NCBI GenBank assembly: GCA_021397835.1
Contig: JAJFZO010000344.1
Span: forward strand, 930,001-994,000
DNA: 64,000 nucleotides
Direction of reading: 5' to 3'
Origin: Moringa oleifera
Taxonomy: Eukaryota; Streptophyta; Magnoliopsida; Brassicales; Moringaceae
A model generated the notes under the pieces. That model saw only the letters and a program-made list of their open reading frames with translations. It searched no databases and was not told the origin of the DNA. Of this stretch, positions 50,101 to 61,800 are shown in pieces (positions within the stretch are counted from its first letter, which is position 1; the number at the start of each line of letters is the position of its first letter). Made by a program: the position numbers and the translations under genes.

Positions 50101-53100
50101 AATCAAAGGTGAAAGTCTCCATCCAAGCAAAGTGGGAATAGCTAGGAAGATCCGACTAACAATCGAGTCCATACCCAGCTCTAGGCTTTCACGAAGAAAG
50201 CCCAAGCTCAAGGGCCCATCCCTATCATATCGTCAAGTAGAAAGAGAGAGAAAGCCTAGCCCTTAAAGCAAGCTTGCTTCACCTTCACTTCCTTCAATGC
50301 TTGATTCTTATTCTGCTCTGAAGGCAAACAGTGACTCAAGTTCTTCTACAATGAAATCACTCTCAAGTAATTCAATGGTTTAGCTTAGGTTCAAATGATA
50401 TCTAGGGTATATTTCTTATATGTTGTTCATGAATCCATTTTAGGTTTTCAAGCATACCCGATCTTTTCTCTTTCAGTTACTACTCCGAGGAAAAAACGTT
50501 TCATTGGGGAAGGTGGTATCTTCTAGTTGATCACTTAAGCTTTTACCTTCAAGCACAAATCTTTGCTTGAACTTAGCCTGAGTAAGGCCAATTTAAATAA
50601 AGATAACCAAGGGCAAAGTCTTTATATGAAACCATATCTTTCTATCTGGGAAGCATAGCCTATTTTCGTACTAAAGGTTTGAGATTTTCCTTCTGATCCT
50701 AGTTTTTGGCACTAAAAAGTGTCTCTACAACCTATATGGTAAGGAGCAATAAAGAAAATTCACCCTAGAACTGTTAGGCTCATTAAACGTAGACAGAATT
50801 AGTCTAGTATGACTGAAGAATGGTTTTTGAAAAGTGCTAGAAGTAAAAAATTATTTAAGTGCTTCAACAGGCTTTTTCTTAATATACTGAAACTCATCTT
50901 TTACAACCATGTAGAAAAGCAACAAAGTAGAATTCCTGGTATGGTATTTAAAGGGAAATTTAAGCTTATTCAAAAAGGGGTTCGACTTTCATAACCCTAA
51001 TGTGGAAAAGCGAAGCTCCTTGAGGTAAAAGAGATAAAGAAAGGATAATGAGAATGTTGCGTGTTGTGAAGAGCCTTTCTCTTTCTAAATGAGCATGAAA
51101 GGCACCTATCCTCCTTTTTCACTAAGAAATACACAAAGTTGAGGACCAAAAAAAGATAATTGTGTACCATACCTTATCTGGAGGCGAGAGATGAGCTCTG
51201 AAGAGAATCTTTTGGAAGGCATAGAGAGAAAGCAGGAAAGCAAAGAAATGGACATGATTGAAAACAGCAAGGACCAAACTCTAATGATAAGGAGTGAAAA
51301 ATAAGAAATGGATCTACTAGAGGAATAGATGGTGGAAGCTACCTATGGAGATAAAGTGGTGAGGAGTTCCTCAAAGAAGCAAAAGTTTTTACTAAAAAAC
51401 AAACCAAATTTTTTTTGCTTTGTTCCCTCAAGACATCTACTCAACGAAAAAGCCCATTCGATAGGTAAAATCAATACAGAAATAGATACTACGAGCCCTA
51501 TTGTAACGAGTGGATTCTTTGATCCTTCATCGAGTACTGAGGTTACCGAAAGGAAGGAAAAAGTCATAGGATGTGTAGTAGTCGCATGAAAAAGCATGCC
51601 CAATCTAAGTAGTTCTTGTGCCTCATGGAAAAAGGGAAAACAATGGTCTTTCCTTAGATGGAATAGGTTACATCTCTAGGTGGTCATATTCTTTATGAGA
51701 ATGTTTGCTAGCCAGTCAAACAATCATCCTCAAGGGGCAAGTGTTTCCTTCTTTTAAGTTAGTTCTTTCAATAAAACAAAGTAGTGTTAGTAACTACATC
51801 CTTGTCGACCCGCTCTAAGAGTTAAATCTTAACTGGTTTTTTTTTTCTCTTTGAACTCTTAAATGAATTAAAGAAATTAATAAGACTATGACTAAAAGCT
51901 ACTCTTTATGGACTTATTTTCACTCTTAACCCTGACACCAATACTTTAATATCATAAAGAACACCCTTAAGTTTCTTTGTAGGTCAAGATTAAACTATTT
52001 CTATTACACTTACCCCTCCTTGGCTTGTTAATAAAGGTAACAAGACTATGCTTATAGGTTTTCTTTGCCTGACCTCTAAGTTGCACATTTGAATCCTTCT
52101 GTAGGTTTAAATCCATCTTGAAGAAAGAGAACGCCATTTACGGAAGAACAACTTTGGCATTCAAATATTCTGGAATCTGGGTAAAGTTAGCTGCTATAAT
52201 CGATTCCTTGGGCCAAAAATAGGAAGACCAAATTTTACTAGCATCAAAGCAGAATGAAAATGGTTTGAATCTCTAGTACAAATATATGACAGAGAAGCAA
52301 AGGCATGCCTTATTTTAATATATGAAAACCTTCTTTCATAGTTAATTGATTGTGTCCCTAAGAGATAGCTAAGTGTCCAGGATTTCATTGACTTTGTTTA
52401 ATAGCGTGACGAAAGAGTCAATCAGTGGAATTTAAGCACTCTTTTTATAGATTTGCCTTGATTAACCTTAAGATAACAACAAAGAAAAACAACTGGTCAA
52501 TGTTAATCTACCTACCTCCTTTTTTGTCGTAACCTAACTCCTATTTATCGAGTCTGGGATCGATTTCAAAACTTGAAGTTTGCCTAGTCTTTCTCGCCTT
52601 TCTTTACTATGCCTTACATCATAAACTACTAAATCGATTCCTCTTATTAGCAAAGATAAATCTAGCATTTTGGCTTTCTCGAGTCTTAGCGACTTCTTGG
52701 TCAAGCAAGAATTCTTCCTTTAGTTGATCAATTCCTTTAAGGAATCTGCTATGGAAGGCATTTGAACAAGATCGATACCAACTAAGCATGTTGATTATCA
52801 TCAAGCATATCACCCTACCCGAAAGCATTCTTTCTATTCGAAAGCTTGCCATCGACACTAACTAATGCAAGAAAATGAAAGTCATTATTCAAGCCATACT
52901 ACCATTCATTCCTAATCAACAAGAGATAAGACAAAGTTTATCTTTTCTTTGATTCCCTTCTACCCTTCTGCGCAGTTTACTTCGCCTTTTCTTCTTTTTT
53001 GGCCACAGTTAAGCAAAAGAAAAGCTATTCTTCTTAATAGTCTTTCAAGTGAATGGAATGATTCTTCATCACTACCTAGATCTTCATCTCTTGAACCTGT

Positions 53101-55336
53101 TCTAGGAGCTAGTTTAATGGCACCACCATCTTATCTATTCTAGATTGATTCCTTTATAGCTTCTTCTCTAGTAGACGATTTGACCCATTTTATCCTTTCT
53201 CATTCTCCTTCCTAGTAATAAGGTAAGGCTCTTCCCTATCATGACTACCTGCCTTTATTCGAAATGAATTCATCACAAAAGAAAGAGCTAGTGAACCTAA
53301 CCAGTTCCATTCCATTTCTCTCAAACAAAGTAGGATAGTTACCATCAAGCTGCCTTTTTAGAGCTAGAGCGAGACCAATGCTATCAAAAAGAAGGAATAA
53401 TAGCCTTTATGCCTTAAGCCTTGAGCTTTGAGCCTTGAGCTAAATGATTGACCTGGCACCTAGTTTGATTAGGACATTCATCTCAAAGAGGATCTAACTC
53501 TTTCTTTCTGGCTTAGCCAAACTACTTGGCTCAGATTAATTCACTCTTTCTTTATCGCAAGCAAATAGTCAAAAGAGCTAATGAAAGAGCACCTTCTTCT
53601 TTTATTCCTGAAAACATTTGTAGAGCAATTATTGTAGAAAGACTAGCATCTCTAACACGAAAAAAGCAAGCAAAGACCTACCTTTTGGTTTGGTAACCTC
53701 TTTCCTTTCGAAGAGTGAAAGTAGGATCAGAATCTGACTCTCGGATGTGGGATCTTGCTTAAAGAAATTTCCATTGAGGTGGTAAGTCTTAAAATGCATT
53801 CCACCGACACTCAGCCCTTCTCCCCTTACTCTAAAAGTTGTAAAAACCTTTATTTCTGCAATAGTAATTAAGCCTTTTTTTTTAATCCTACTGCCCTTTT
53901 CCTAAGAGATGAAGAAAAAGTTACCGACTTGGCCTACTTTGACTATGCTATTTTTCCCATTTTAAAAGAAGAATTAGCCCCATCGACGATAGTAAATTCA
54001 ATGGCTGGGTATCTTGCTAACATTGAAACTCCTAACCTTAAATCATATAACCGAGGATGAGCTCCTCTCCTCCTTTCTAGCCATTGAAAGCATGGAAATT
54101 GCTGCTTCTTCTTTGGATTCATTCAAAAGAGCATTTCCCTAATCTAATGCCATGCCTTAATTCTTAATCTCCTAATGCCCATACTCAAATAGCTAAATCG
54201 ATGGCATTGTTTTTTTTTTTTCCTTCAAGCCTTCAATATCATATTTTTCCTTTCGAGTTCCTTCACTTGGAGTAGTCAATCTAGTGAAAGCTGAAGACTA
54301 AGAAGAAGGCACGGAAGCCGGGCCAATACCTAGTTGGATAAAGCTAGCCCTTGCTTAGTGTACCTTCCTTAGATTAGTCTTTCTTGCCTTCCCTTTTTAC
54401 TGTAAGGCTCACTCCCTCAAATATGGTCGAATTGTCATTCAAAGATCTTATCCTTTAAGCATTCACCAGGCCACTAAGACTCACAACTACACCGATCGAA
54501 GTGACTCACTCCAATAAGGTTTTATTTCATGATCTACAGAGGCCTTGATAACTGCTGCATGATCATATCAAAACGGGAACTTGGTCGTGATCTTTCTCTA
54601 AGTATGAAAGCAATGGCTCCATGTGTAAAAGGTGTCCCCTTTAGTACACCTTTGATACTGCTCCTTATGGAAAAGATTTCACCGGCTAATCATGCTAATG
54701 TCTTTCTTCATCAAACTTATCTGTGACTCCGACATTTGACTCATCATGCACTAAAGGTTTACCGTTGGCCATCTTACTTTCACTGTCCAACCTAGACTTG
54801 GAGCATCTGCTGCCCCTCTAAGTCATTAGTAGTAGAAATTGAAACTCGGAGTCAGTTTACACATTCTTGAAAGTCTATTTTTAACTCAAATGAAGATCAA
54901 AGGCTTAACTGGCTTGGGTTGCTGTCTCAACACATGTCAATCCTTATGTCCCTAGCGAGTAGGTTAAGGCACTTTATGTTGCTACTTGCCTTTATATTCT
55001 AGTTTTCCAATCAAACTTTTTTACTCCATGTTATTGATAAAGCGGTATTTCCCCCTAACCATTAGTTTTCATATGCCTCAGAACTTTTAACATTGTTCTA
55101 TCTCTAAATAGAAACCTCGTATGCCTTATTCTAAAGATAAAAGCAGTGATGAGCCAGCTACTATGACTACATGCGCATCTTCCAAAGTTTTAAGTAATTT
55201 AATGATTAAAGGCTGTAGGGGTGGATTGCTTTACATTTAGCCATGCCACAGTGACCCTCAAAGCGATCTTCTTCTATTTACGAGACAAAATCTAGCAGCT
55301 AATTGCTGACTTTGAATAACCAGCCTAATAACAAGT
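47121..55336. other. Long unassigned, probably NUMT-derived sequence
   Basis: More than 8 kb without a gene I can name. Purine/pyrimidine-rich words such as CTTTCTTTT and GAAAGGAAAG are frequent, typical of plant mitochondrial spacers, and the segment abuts a ccmFN pseudogene. Open frames at 48382-48699 (-), 50081-50266 (+), 51329-51589 (+, with an overlapping frame on the other strand), 52619-52858 (-) and 54529-54726 (+) have no recognised family and no homologous second copy here, so I do not call them genes. Confidence 0.45.
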
Positions 55337-56393
55337 TTAATCTTTTTATAACATAATGGGCCGGGGTTTTGTGCGAGCCGAGTGATGTAGTCATACAAGA
55401 GCACTTCGTCTCACAACCATCACCTTTTTATAGGTTCTATGGACCGACGCTTGCTGCTTCATCTAGGAGAAAAGAATCATAAATATGCTGGTCATTAGAA
55501 GGAAGAATTGCCATAAAAAGATTCCTTGTGTATCATCTATTGCAGAACTTTTGAACAAGAGCTAGCAATCTGGACCACGTCAAAAAGGTTCCTAAGACAC
55601 ATGGAAAAGTCACAATATTAGGAAACTGAAGTCCAAGAATGAAGACGGGGTAGAATTACTGAATGAATATGAGCTGTGGCTACTATGCGAGGCATAAAAA
55701 AAGCTTCTTTTATGGCATCTAGAAACCACCAGCCACCCCAACCTAATTCATGGTGAGCCTACCAAATTCCTGGCAAGATGCCTATGATTAAAAACCACCA
55801 ACATGTCAAGATCAAAATTTGAATTGGTTCTTGGTCCTGGTCAGAGACCACTATATTCGCGCTCGCTGTCCAACAAAAAGGCAAAGTAGTAGTATTTTTC
55901 TTTCCATTACGAATGACACACTCGCCATCCAACAATGGTTTGTAGAACGAAGAGAGTGTACAATTGGGTGCAACCCCACTTTTTTACTCATAACGAATGA
56001 GAGCAAGAGAATAGAATTCTTTACAAAGTTCGAGGTAAAAAATTTTAAAAAAAGTTTCTCTATGGCCTTCTTGTTTTAAACATTATGCCTTTGGGGTCGA
56101 CCACAATAACAAAGAAAAAAATTCATAAAAATTTGGGATCTGACACATAATGAAATATTACCCTCATGATTGGACCATGTCCTTGAGATTTAATAAAAGA
56201 AAGATGCATTAGCGATTAATAGGTTTGTAATTGGATAGGTTATTAGGAATATGACAGAAAAGAAGGCCAAGGAAAAAAAAAATTCACTAAATGTAGGTGC
56301 TATACCAAACACTGATGGTTCTTTCTTGTTATAAGTAAATGCAATGAAAAGACCCTAAAATAATGAGTAATAAGATAATTCATATATTGACAT
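55337..56393 (-). pseudogene. ccmFN: Mitochondrial ccmFN with a large internal deletion
   Basis: The ATG at 56393-56391 is followed by MSIYELSYYSLF, a stop, then GLFIAFTYNKKEPSVFG: the start of the cytochrome c maturation (heme lyase) subunit FN. Later blocks are ISRTWSNHEG, YCGRPQRHNV and KSGVAPN-type residues. Reading then jumps at about 55918-55925 to the [13 protein letters not shown] region; the central part (roughly 270 codons of about 570) is missing. After the junction come the heme-binding WWD-type motif [17 protein letters not shown] (intact form WGGWWFWDPVENASFMPW), [14 protein letters not shown], and a C-terminus MKQQASVHRTYKK...SARTKPRPIML, with TAA at 55339-55337. Trp, Asp-Pro and Asn of the WWD motif are mutated. 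In mitochondria this inner-membrane protein attaches heme to cytochrome c. Confidence 0.93.
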
Positions 56394-57237
56394 TTCGTGC
56401 TCATTCTAAAAATTTTACTTCGTTATTCTTATCATCTGATAACCAAGAGATGATCCATAAGAAAGGCAGTAGGATTCAAACCTATGGTTGGCCCAAGCTT
56501 GACCTATTGTGTTAGTAGGTTGACTTAGCTCCCCTCGTCACCATTGTACTCAAAAGAGATATGCTGCACTACCTAATGTGTAACCTTGTTATCCCTACCC
56601 CTCTTCTAGTTATGCCATTACCAATCGCAGCCTTGAACTGATCGACCTTCATCTAATAAGAACGATTATCCTTATGACTAAAGAAAGACTAGCTTACTTA
56701 CTTTTCTAGCGCTAGTTTCATGATCTTGACCAGCAACTTATTAAGATGGGGGCATCCAAGCTTGCCCAACATGTGAAAGGGGCTTTGAGGTAGAGCGTTT
56801 TTTGAGGGAGATATAGTTTCCAAGTTGGAATTTTTTAGATTAAATAGGACTAGTTGGGTGACAAAGGTGGTGAAATCTAACCTTTGCATCAATGTTTGGT
56901 AGGATGGCTCGCTTAAATGTCAAAACCCAGTGGTGGTTCTCTCTTTTTCCTTAGTTTATCAGACCAATATGCCTATTCTCCTTTGATGACTACTAATAGA
57001 GAAAGCCTAAATTTGTCAATAAGGATTAGAAGAAAGTTAGGGATGGACATAGATCCTTTCACCTATCCGAAATGTTAAAAATAAAGTAATTATCTTTTAC
57101 TTTTTTTATTTCCTGATCATTAGAAGCAATCTTCACCGGCATAAGGATCTTCTCATAATAACCTGTAGTATGATAGAACTCAACAATGAGTTTATGAAGG
57201 CTTTAAGTTATATGAGAAGGGCTAATCGTCATACTTT
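56394..57237. other. Unassigned sequence upstream of ccmFN
   Basis: No named gene. A T-arm-like word (minus strand, ATAGGTTTGAATCCTAC, about 56467-56485) sits at the end of a stretch with weak stems but no convincing tRNA fold. The frame at 56698-56892 (-) is unrecognised. Confidence 0.45.
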
Positions 57238-57289
57238 CACTATTACAAATAAGAGATTTAATAATAGTTAGAAAGGACTTTATTGATAA

Positions 57290-57560
57290 TAAAGAGGGGA
57301 GAGCTTTAATTAATGACATTTCTTGAAAACTATCATTAGAACTCCCTTTTAATACCCCTTTTAATGATAGTTCTTTTAAAACTACCATTAAAGGGAGAGT
57401 CTTTAACAACTATTTTAATAGAACTGCCATTAAAGACCTCCCCCTTAACGATAGTTTTAAAAGAACTGTCATTAAAGGGTGAGGATTTTAACGACAGTTC
57501 TAATAGAACTATCATTAAAAGATAGTGCCTTTAATGTTAGTTTTTAATGAACAATCTATT
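57290..57560. repeat. Subterminal repeat array of CACTA D
   Basis: At least eight degenerate copies of TTTTAATGATAGTTCTTTT / AAAACTACCATTAAAGG in both orientations, spaced 20 to 45 bp, capable of hairpins. Confidence 0.78.
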
Positions 57561-58119
57561 AAAAGAATTTTTAAAATAATTTTGATATATACAAAATTTC
57601 TACATACAAATTATCCAAAACTTGCATATATAAAATTCTTCATCTTTTCCACATCAATCATATATCTTTATCTTGTATACATTAACATAATTCAATGCTA
57701 ATACTTTAATGAAACAACTTTTTCTTTTAGTATTATTCTCACTTAAACCATCATGACTTCTTTTGTGTTTGAAAACACTTCAACATAATCCAATCCAAAA
57801 AGTAATGAAAGATGAAGAAAAAAAAAACTTGATGTCATAATTGAACTCCATATGTACAATACATATTATCATATACAATCCTAAAAATTCAACTATGTAA
57901 ATTCAATACTGTTCATTTCTAAAAAAATCTTTAAAGTTCAACTTTTTAGTATAGCACTCCAAAAAAACTATTCAACTTCCTTTCTAACTTCATCAGTATC
58001 CGATTGAGTGTAAGTATCTATATTCACTAACTATATTTATAAAAAAAATAGTTAGTCTAATTAAAACTTCTAGTAAGCACATCAATTATCAAACTAATTA
58101 CATAAGCAAATGCTTAAAC

Positions 58120-58570
58120 ACTTACTATTTTCATATATGGGATATTTTTGTTACGTTTGTCAATGATATCCCTTAAAAATTTTATAGCATAATATCCACA
58201 CTCAGTATTTGGAGGTTGATGTGGACACTGCATTAAAATTTTTTAATTCTTATATTTTGTAAAATAAATAAAACTAACATCACATATTGGTTTAAATGTA
58301 CGTAACTTAGCATAAATACTCCTAGGAATGAACCTACCACTTGATTCATTGATAACTTGGAACAGTTTAAAAAAGCTTCCAATAGAAAATAATCAATAAT
58401 CTTAAAGAGTAAAAAATAATACATACTAATATCAATTAAAATATTTTCACTTACGTGGACATAATTTGATTTACTTCTTGACGAGAACCATGGTTTAAAG
58501 AATCAAAAACACTGCACACAAAAGCACGAGGCTCGACAACCATAAACATCTAGTGATGTCTGTATTATCA
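58120..58570 (-). pseudogene. Ulp1-like (C48) protease remnant of CACTA D
   Basis: Minus strand: an exon at about 58570-58450 reads FMVVEPRAFVCSVFDSLNHG after a His codon and a stop where HW is expected (TGG to TAG). Another exon at about 58232-58126 reads HQPPNTECGYYAIKFLRDII, with the Gln and the catalytic Cys of the C48 family (Q...ECGYY). His, Asp (FDS), Gln and Cys positions can all be placed. It is the same protease type as in CACTA B but clearly diverged in sequence. The tnpA part that should lie upstream is missing because the element is cut on the right. Confidence 0.72.
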
Positions 58571-58640
58571 AAAATAAATGTAAGAAACATTGTGAACAAA
58601 TTAAACTATTAATAATTTTAAATAGTATTAAGACTTACCT

Positions 58641-58832
58641 CAAGTTATCTGAAAATATCACTATTCCTCTGTTACATGGACTTGAATATAGCTGTTATAG
58701 GTATGCCTAATACCCAAGCTCTCTTTTTCTAGTTTCCAAAAGGTGTCAAAATAGAGAGAAAAATACCGATCATCCCTGAAGAGATGCCTAAAGGGCACAA
58801 AACCAAAACAAGAGATAGAACTAGGCTTAAAG
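58641..58832. other. Junction sequence between CACTA D and the 5-kb repeat copy Y
   Basis: About 190 bp with no identified feature; contains the truncated right edge of D. Confidence 0.4.
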
Positions 58833-61800
58833 ATAAGAAAGGAAGTAGCCTGTATTTTTTCTTTTCAAACTGCAATTAGTGAAAAAAGACTTCGGCTCTT
58901 TTGAGAAAAAGAGTAAGAAAAGGGATCGAAAAGATCAATTACCAAGCAAAGGAAAGCAAACAGTAATAGTGTTGTAAGGAAAACCCCTAGGATTCCATCG
59001 GAAATTAAAAATTGTTAGATAAGAATGTTCATTGTATTGCCTTTAGTGAATCTAACCAGCTAACCCTTTTAATTGGGAAAAGGTAATTTCCTTGATTCGT
59101 AATTCTGAAACTGAGAGTGTGAAGTCACAAGCTGATGAGCTACATGTGAAGTTAAAAAAACCTAGTTAAAAAATGAAAGTTATAACTATCTAGCTAAAAC
59201 TGAAACTTGAGCCAAAAATATAAGGAAAGGTCCTAACTACCAACCACACTTTGTTGTATTGCAAAATCAGGAAGTTAAGTGAGGAAGGGCTTTCATATAC
59301 GTTGTGACAATGGGCCACTAGTCCTTTGGTTCTTATAGGACTATATATGGATGGGTTCAGAGAGCCAACTACCCATTTGACAGCCACTCAAAACATCTAA
59401 TGACATGGTGAGGGCAAGTAAATATGCATGCAGTGAGCTCCTCATATGGGCTTTAGATTGCATTTAAAGGTCTATCTTAACCACTCATATGAGGTGCCCC
59501 TTACCAAGATACTATAGTTTTGTCTCTAATACAATTCTTAGAATTGACTTGCTTATTAACAATGTATGCTCAGTTATTATTATGTACTTATAAGTCAAGT
59601 TTGCTAAAAGAGACCTTATAGCTCACAAAGTAAAGTCAATTGCGCATTCTTATTATAGATAAGCTCTAATTCCTTCTCTTTTCCCTGCATCTAATTTAAG
59701 GGATTTGAGATAAATAGATGCTATAGCCATGATTCGTTAAGATTATACCCTTTAAACTTGGCAAGACTATGTCATCATTTTAACGAGAAAGTATAAAAAG
59801 CCTTCATAACACATTGCTATATGCTTGGTGGGTTCGGGTTATCAATGTACTTCCCAAGATTGTAGGCCTTTTCATACACAGATTTTAAGGCATTTAGCTA
59901 GCCTATGTCTTTGCTCTCGTTTTTTTTAACTTTTTTCCTAACTCTTTTCGATATCCTTCTTTCATCTTTGCAATCTCCATAACCAAATTGATTTATACAT
60001 CATCCATCCTATGCTTGGTTCATAAGAACTGTAAGTTTGTTAATCAAAGGTTGGAATATCTCCATTGATCTCAGCAAGCCACTTCACACTTAAAAGCCAA
60101 ATCTTGAAGCTAAGATGTGTGAGAATTAAAGCTTCAAAAGAAGTCATAACGAGGATTGGTAACATGGTTAGAGGTCCACTTTGTTATAACATTTTACATC
60201 TTCTAACATAAATAAAAGATATAAAATTATCTTAACACATTTTTCTTTAGTTATTCCTACGAATATATCACCTTATTTTGATTAATTTCCCCAATATGTT
60301 CCTTTCCTTACTAAGGAAGCTTTTTAGCATGCTGTTGATTAGTCAAAGCTTTCTTTTAGTTGTGCGAACAATACCCTCACGAAGCAAATTTGGTTCCATC
60401 CTATACTATTATTGAACAAATTTCAATATAAATGGTTGTCCTTCTAATTGTGATGATTTATTTTATTCAAAGCAAAGCGAGCAGTCTTATTATCCCCTTC
60501 TTTCTCTTAGCACTCATTAAAATTACATACAATTCATCGAGATTGGGAACATGATATTGAAATGATTTAATCTACGAATGCAACCCTTGGCTTACCCAAT
60601 ATTGGCCAGGGAATGAACCTATTCCTTTATTCAACGCATATTGATTGAGAATCCCTTTAGGAGATTAGGTCATGAACCTTTTTTCATGTCCAAAAGGGAA
60701 CTCTTAGTTAAGTCCCTCAACGACTTGGATTGATGCTTATCAATAATAAGAAGATTGGGATTTATGCCATGTGTGTGGCACACAATTAGTTTTATCGATG
60801 CGAATCAACAGATCACAGGGAAGTTTGGTGTTTGGAATCAAACCACAAATCATGATACGAGAGGGGAGCTCTAACGTGCCATTTTGGTAGCACTCATGGG
60901 ATCTATCAATAAAGGTGTAATTATAAAGTCAGTCAACCAACTCTTTTAAAAATGATCGAAGGGAAGTGAGAGGAAAAGTGTTGTTTACAAGTAAACCCAA
61001 TAAAGCCACAAGGCAAAGAGCCTTTCAATGAAGCCTGCACCTCTTTGAAAAAAGAAATAATAGACATTGCCAAAGTTTCCCAATAAAGGGTCAATAACAA
61101 CTAAAAAAAAAGCTTCATCGACTACTTTATCCACAAGAATGTCATAAAGATTCTCTTTAGTCTTCCCAAAAAAGACAGCTTTAGAGCGTAAGTCAAACTC
61201 ATGAGAGGCGAGTAATCACACACACATGGTTTAGCGGTTTGCTATGCTCTGTGACCTTATTCTTCTTCAGGACCTGATGATTCATTTGCTTCTTTAGCTT
61301 ATTATGACTTCTTTGACACTATTGTGTGAAACATTTATTTAGTCTCCTACTGCTATCTATGCTAGCTCAAAAGGTGTTGCTACTCTCTTATTAAATGTTG
61401 AACTTCCTTGACTTTATAGCCATCCTTGTTTGGATTTTTTTTTTTTAGTGTGGTTTGTCCAATCTACTTCATTAAGTTATGGGGTTGGACAAAATAACAA
61501 TACGCTACTGTGCTTAATGCTAAAGTGAGCTTAACCTTCCAAATTGGCTGATTCTTCCTTACTTTAGTTGGTTGACAAATTGAATTGCACTTGATCTGAA
61601 CCCTTCTTGAAAGAAGCTCATAGGGGAGAACATCTCTCTTCTATAATATAATTTATAGGTGCTTGATCCTTTTATTGATTCTGCGTTTTCCTTTACCCTT
61701 TCTAATAAAATATATTCTAGCTATTTTTCTCTGAGCTTTAATGAGGGATTGATCATCCTGCTTTCTTTCTCCATTTCCTGTTCAAGTAGTAGTTACGATT

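Larger units (their letters stand above)
57238..58640 (-). mobile_element. CACTA element D, left part only
   Basis: Begins with CACTATTACAAATAAGAG, followed by a dense array of a word like AACTGTCATTAAAGG in alternating orientation (57290-57560), then AT-rich sequence and a Ulp1-like remnant on the minus strand. No matching right terminus is found before the 5-kb repeat starts at 58833, so the element is truncated on the right. Terminal sequence and subterminal word differ from those of A and B. Confidence 0.7.

Noticed and set aside
51329..51603. Two 86-codon frames on opposite strands
   Set aside because: They are mutual shadows, neither resembles a known protein and no second copy supports conservation.
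56465..56545. Possible mitochondrial tRNA on the minus strand next to ccmFN
   Set aside because: A T-arm-like GGTTTGAATCC is present, but acceptor pairing fails, the anticodon loop lacks U33 and no standard plant mitochondrial tRNA fits.
57238..57560. CRISPR-like appearance of regularly spaced repeats
   Set aside because: The units are degenerate, alternate in orientation and begin at a CACTA terminus; they are transposon subterminal repeats.
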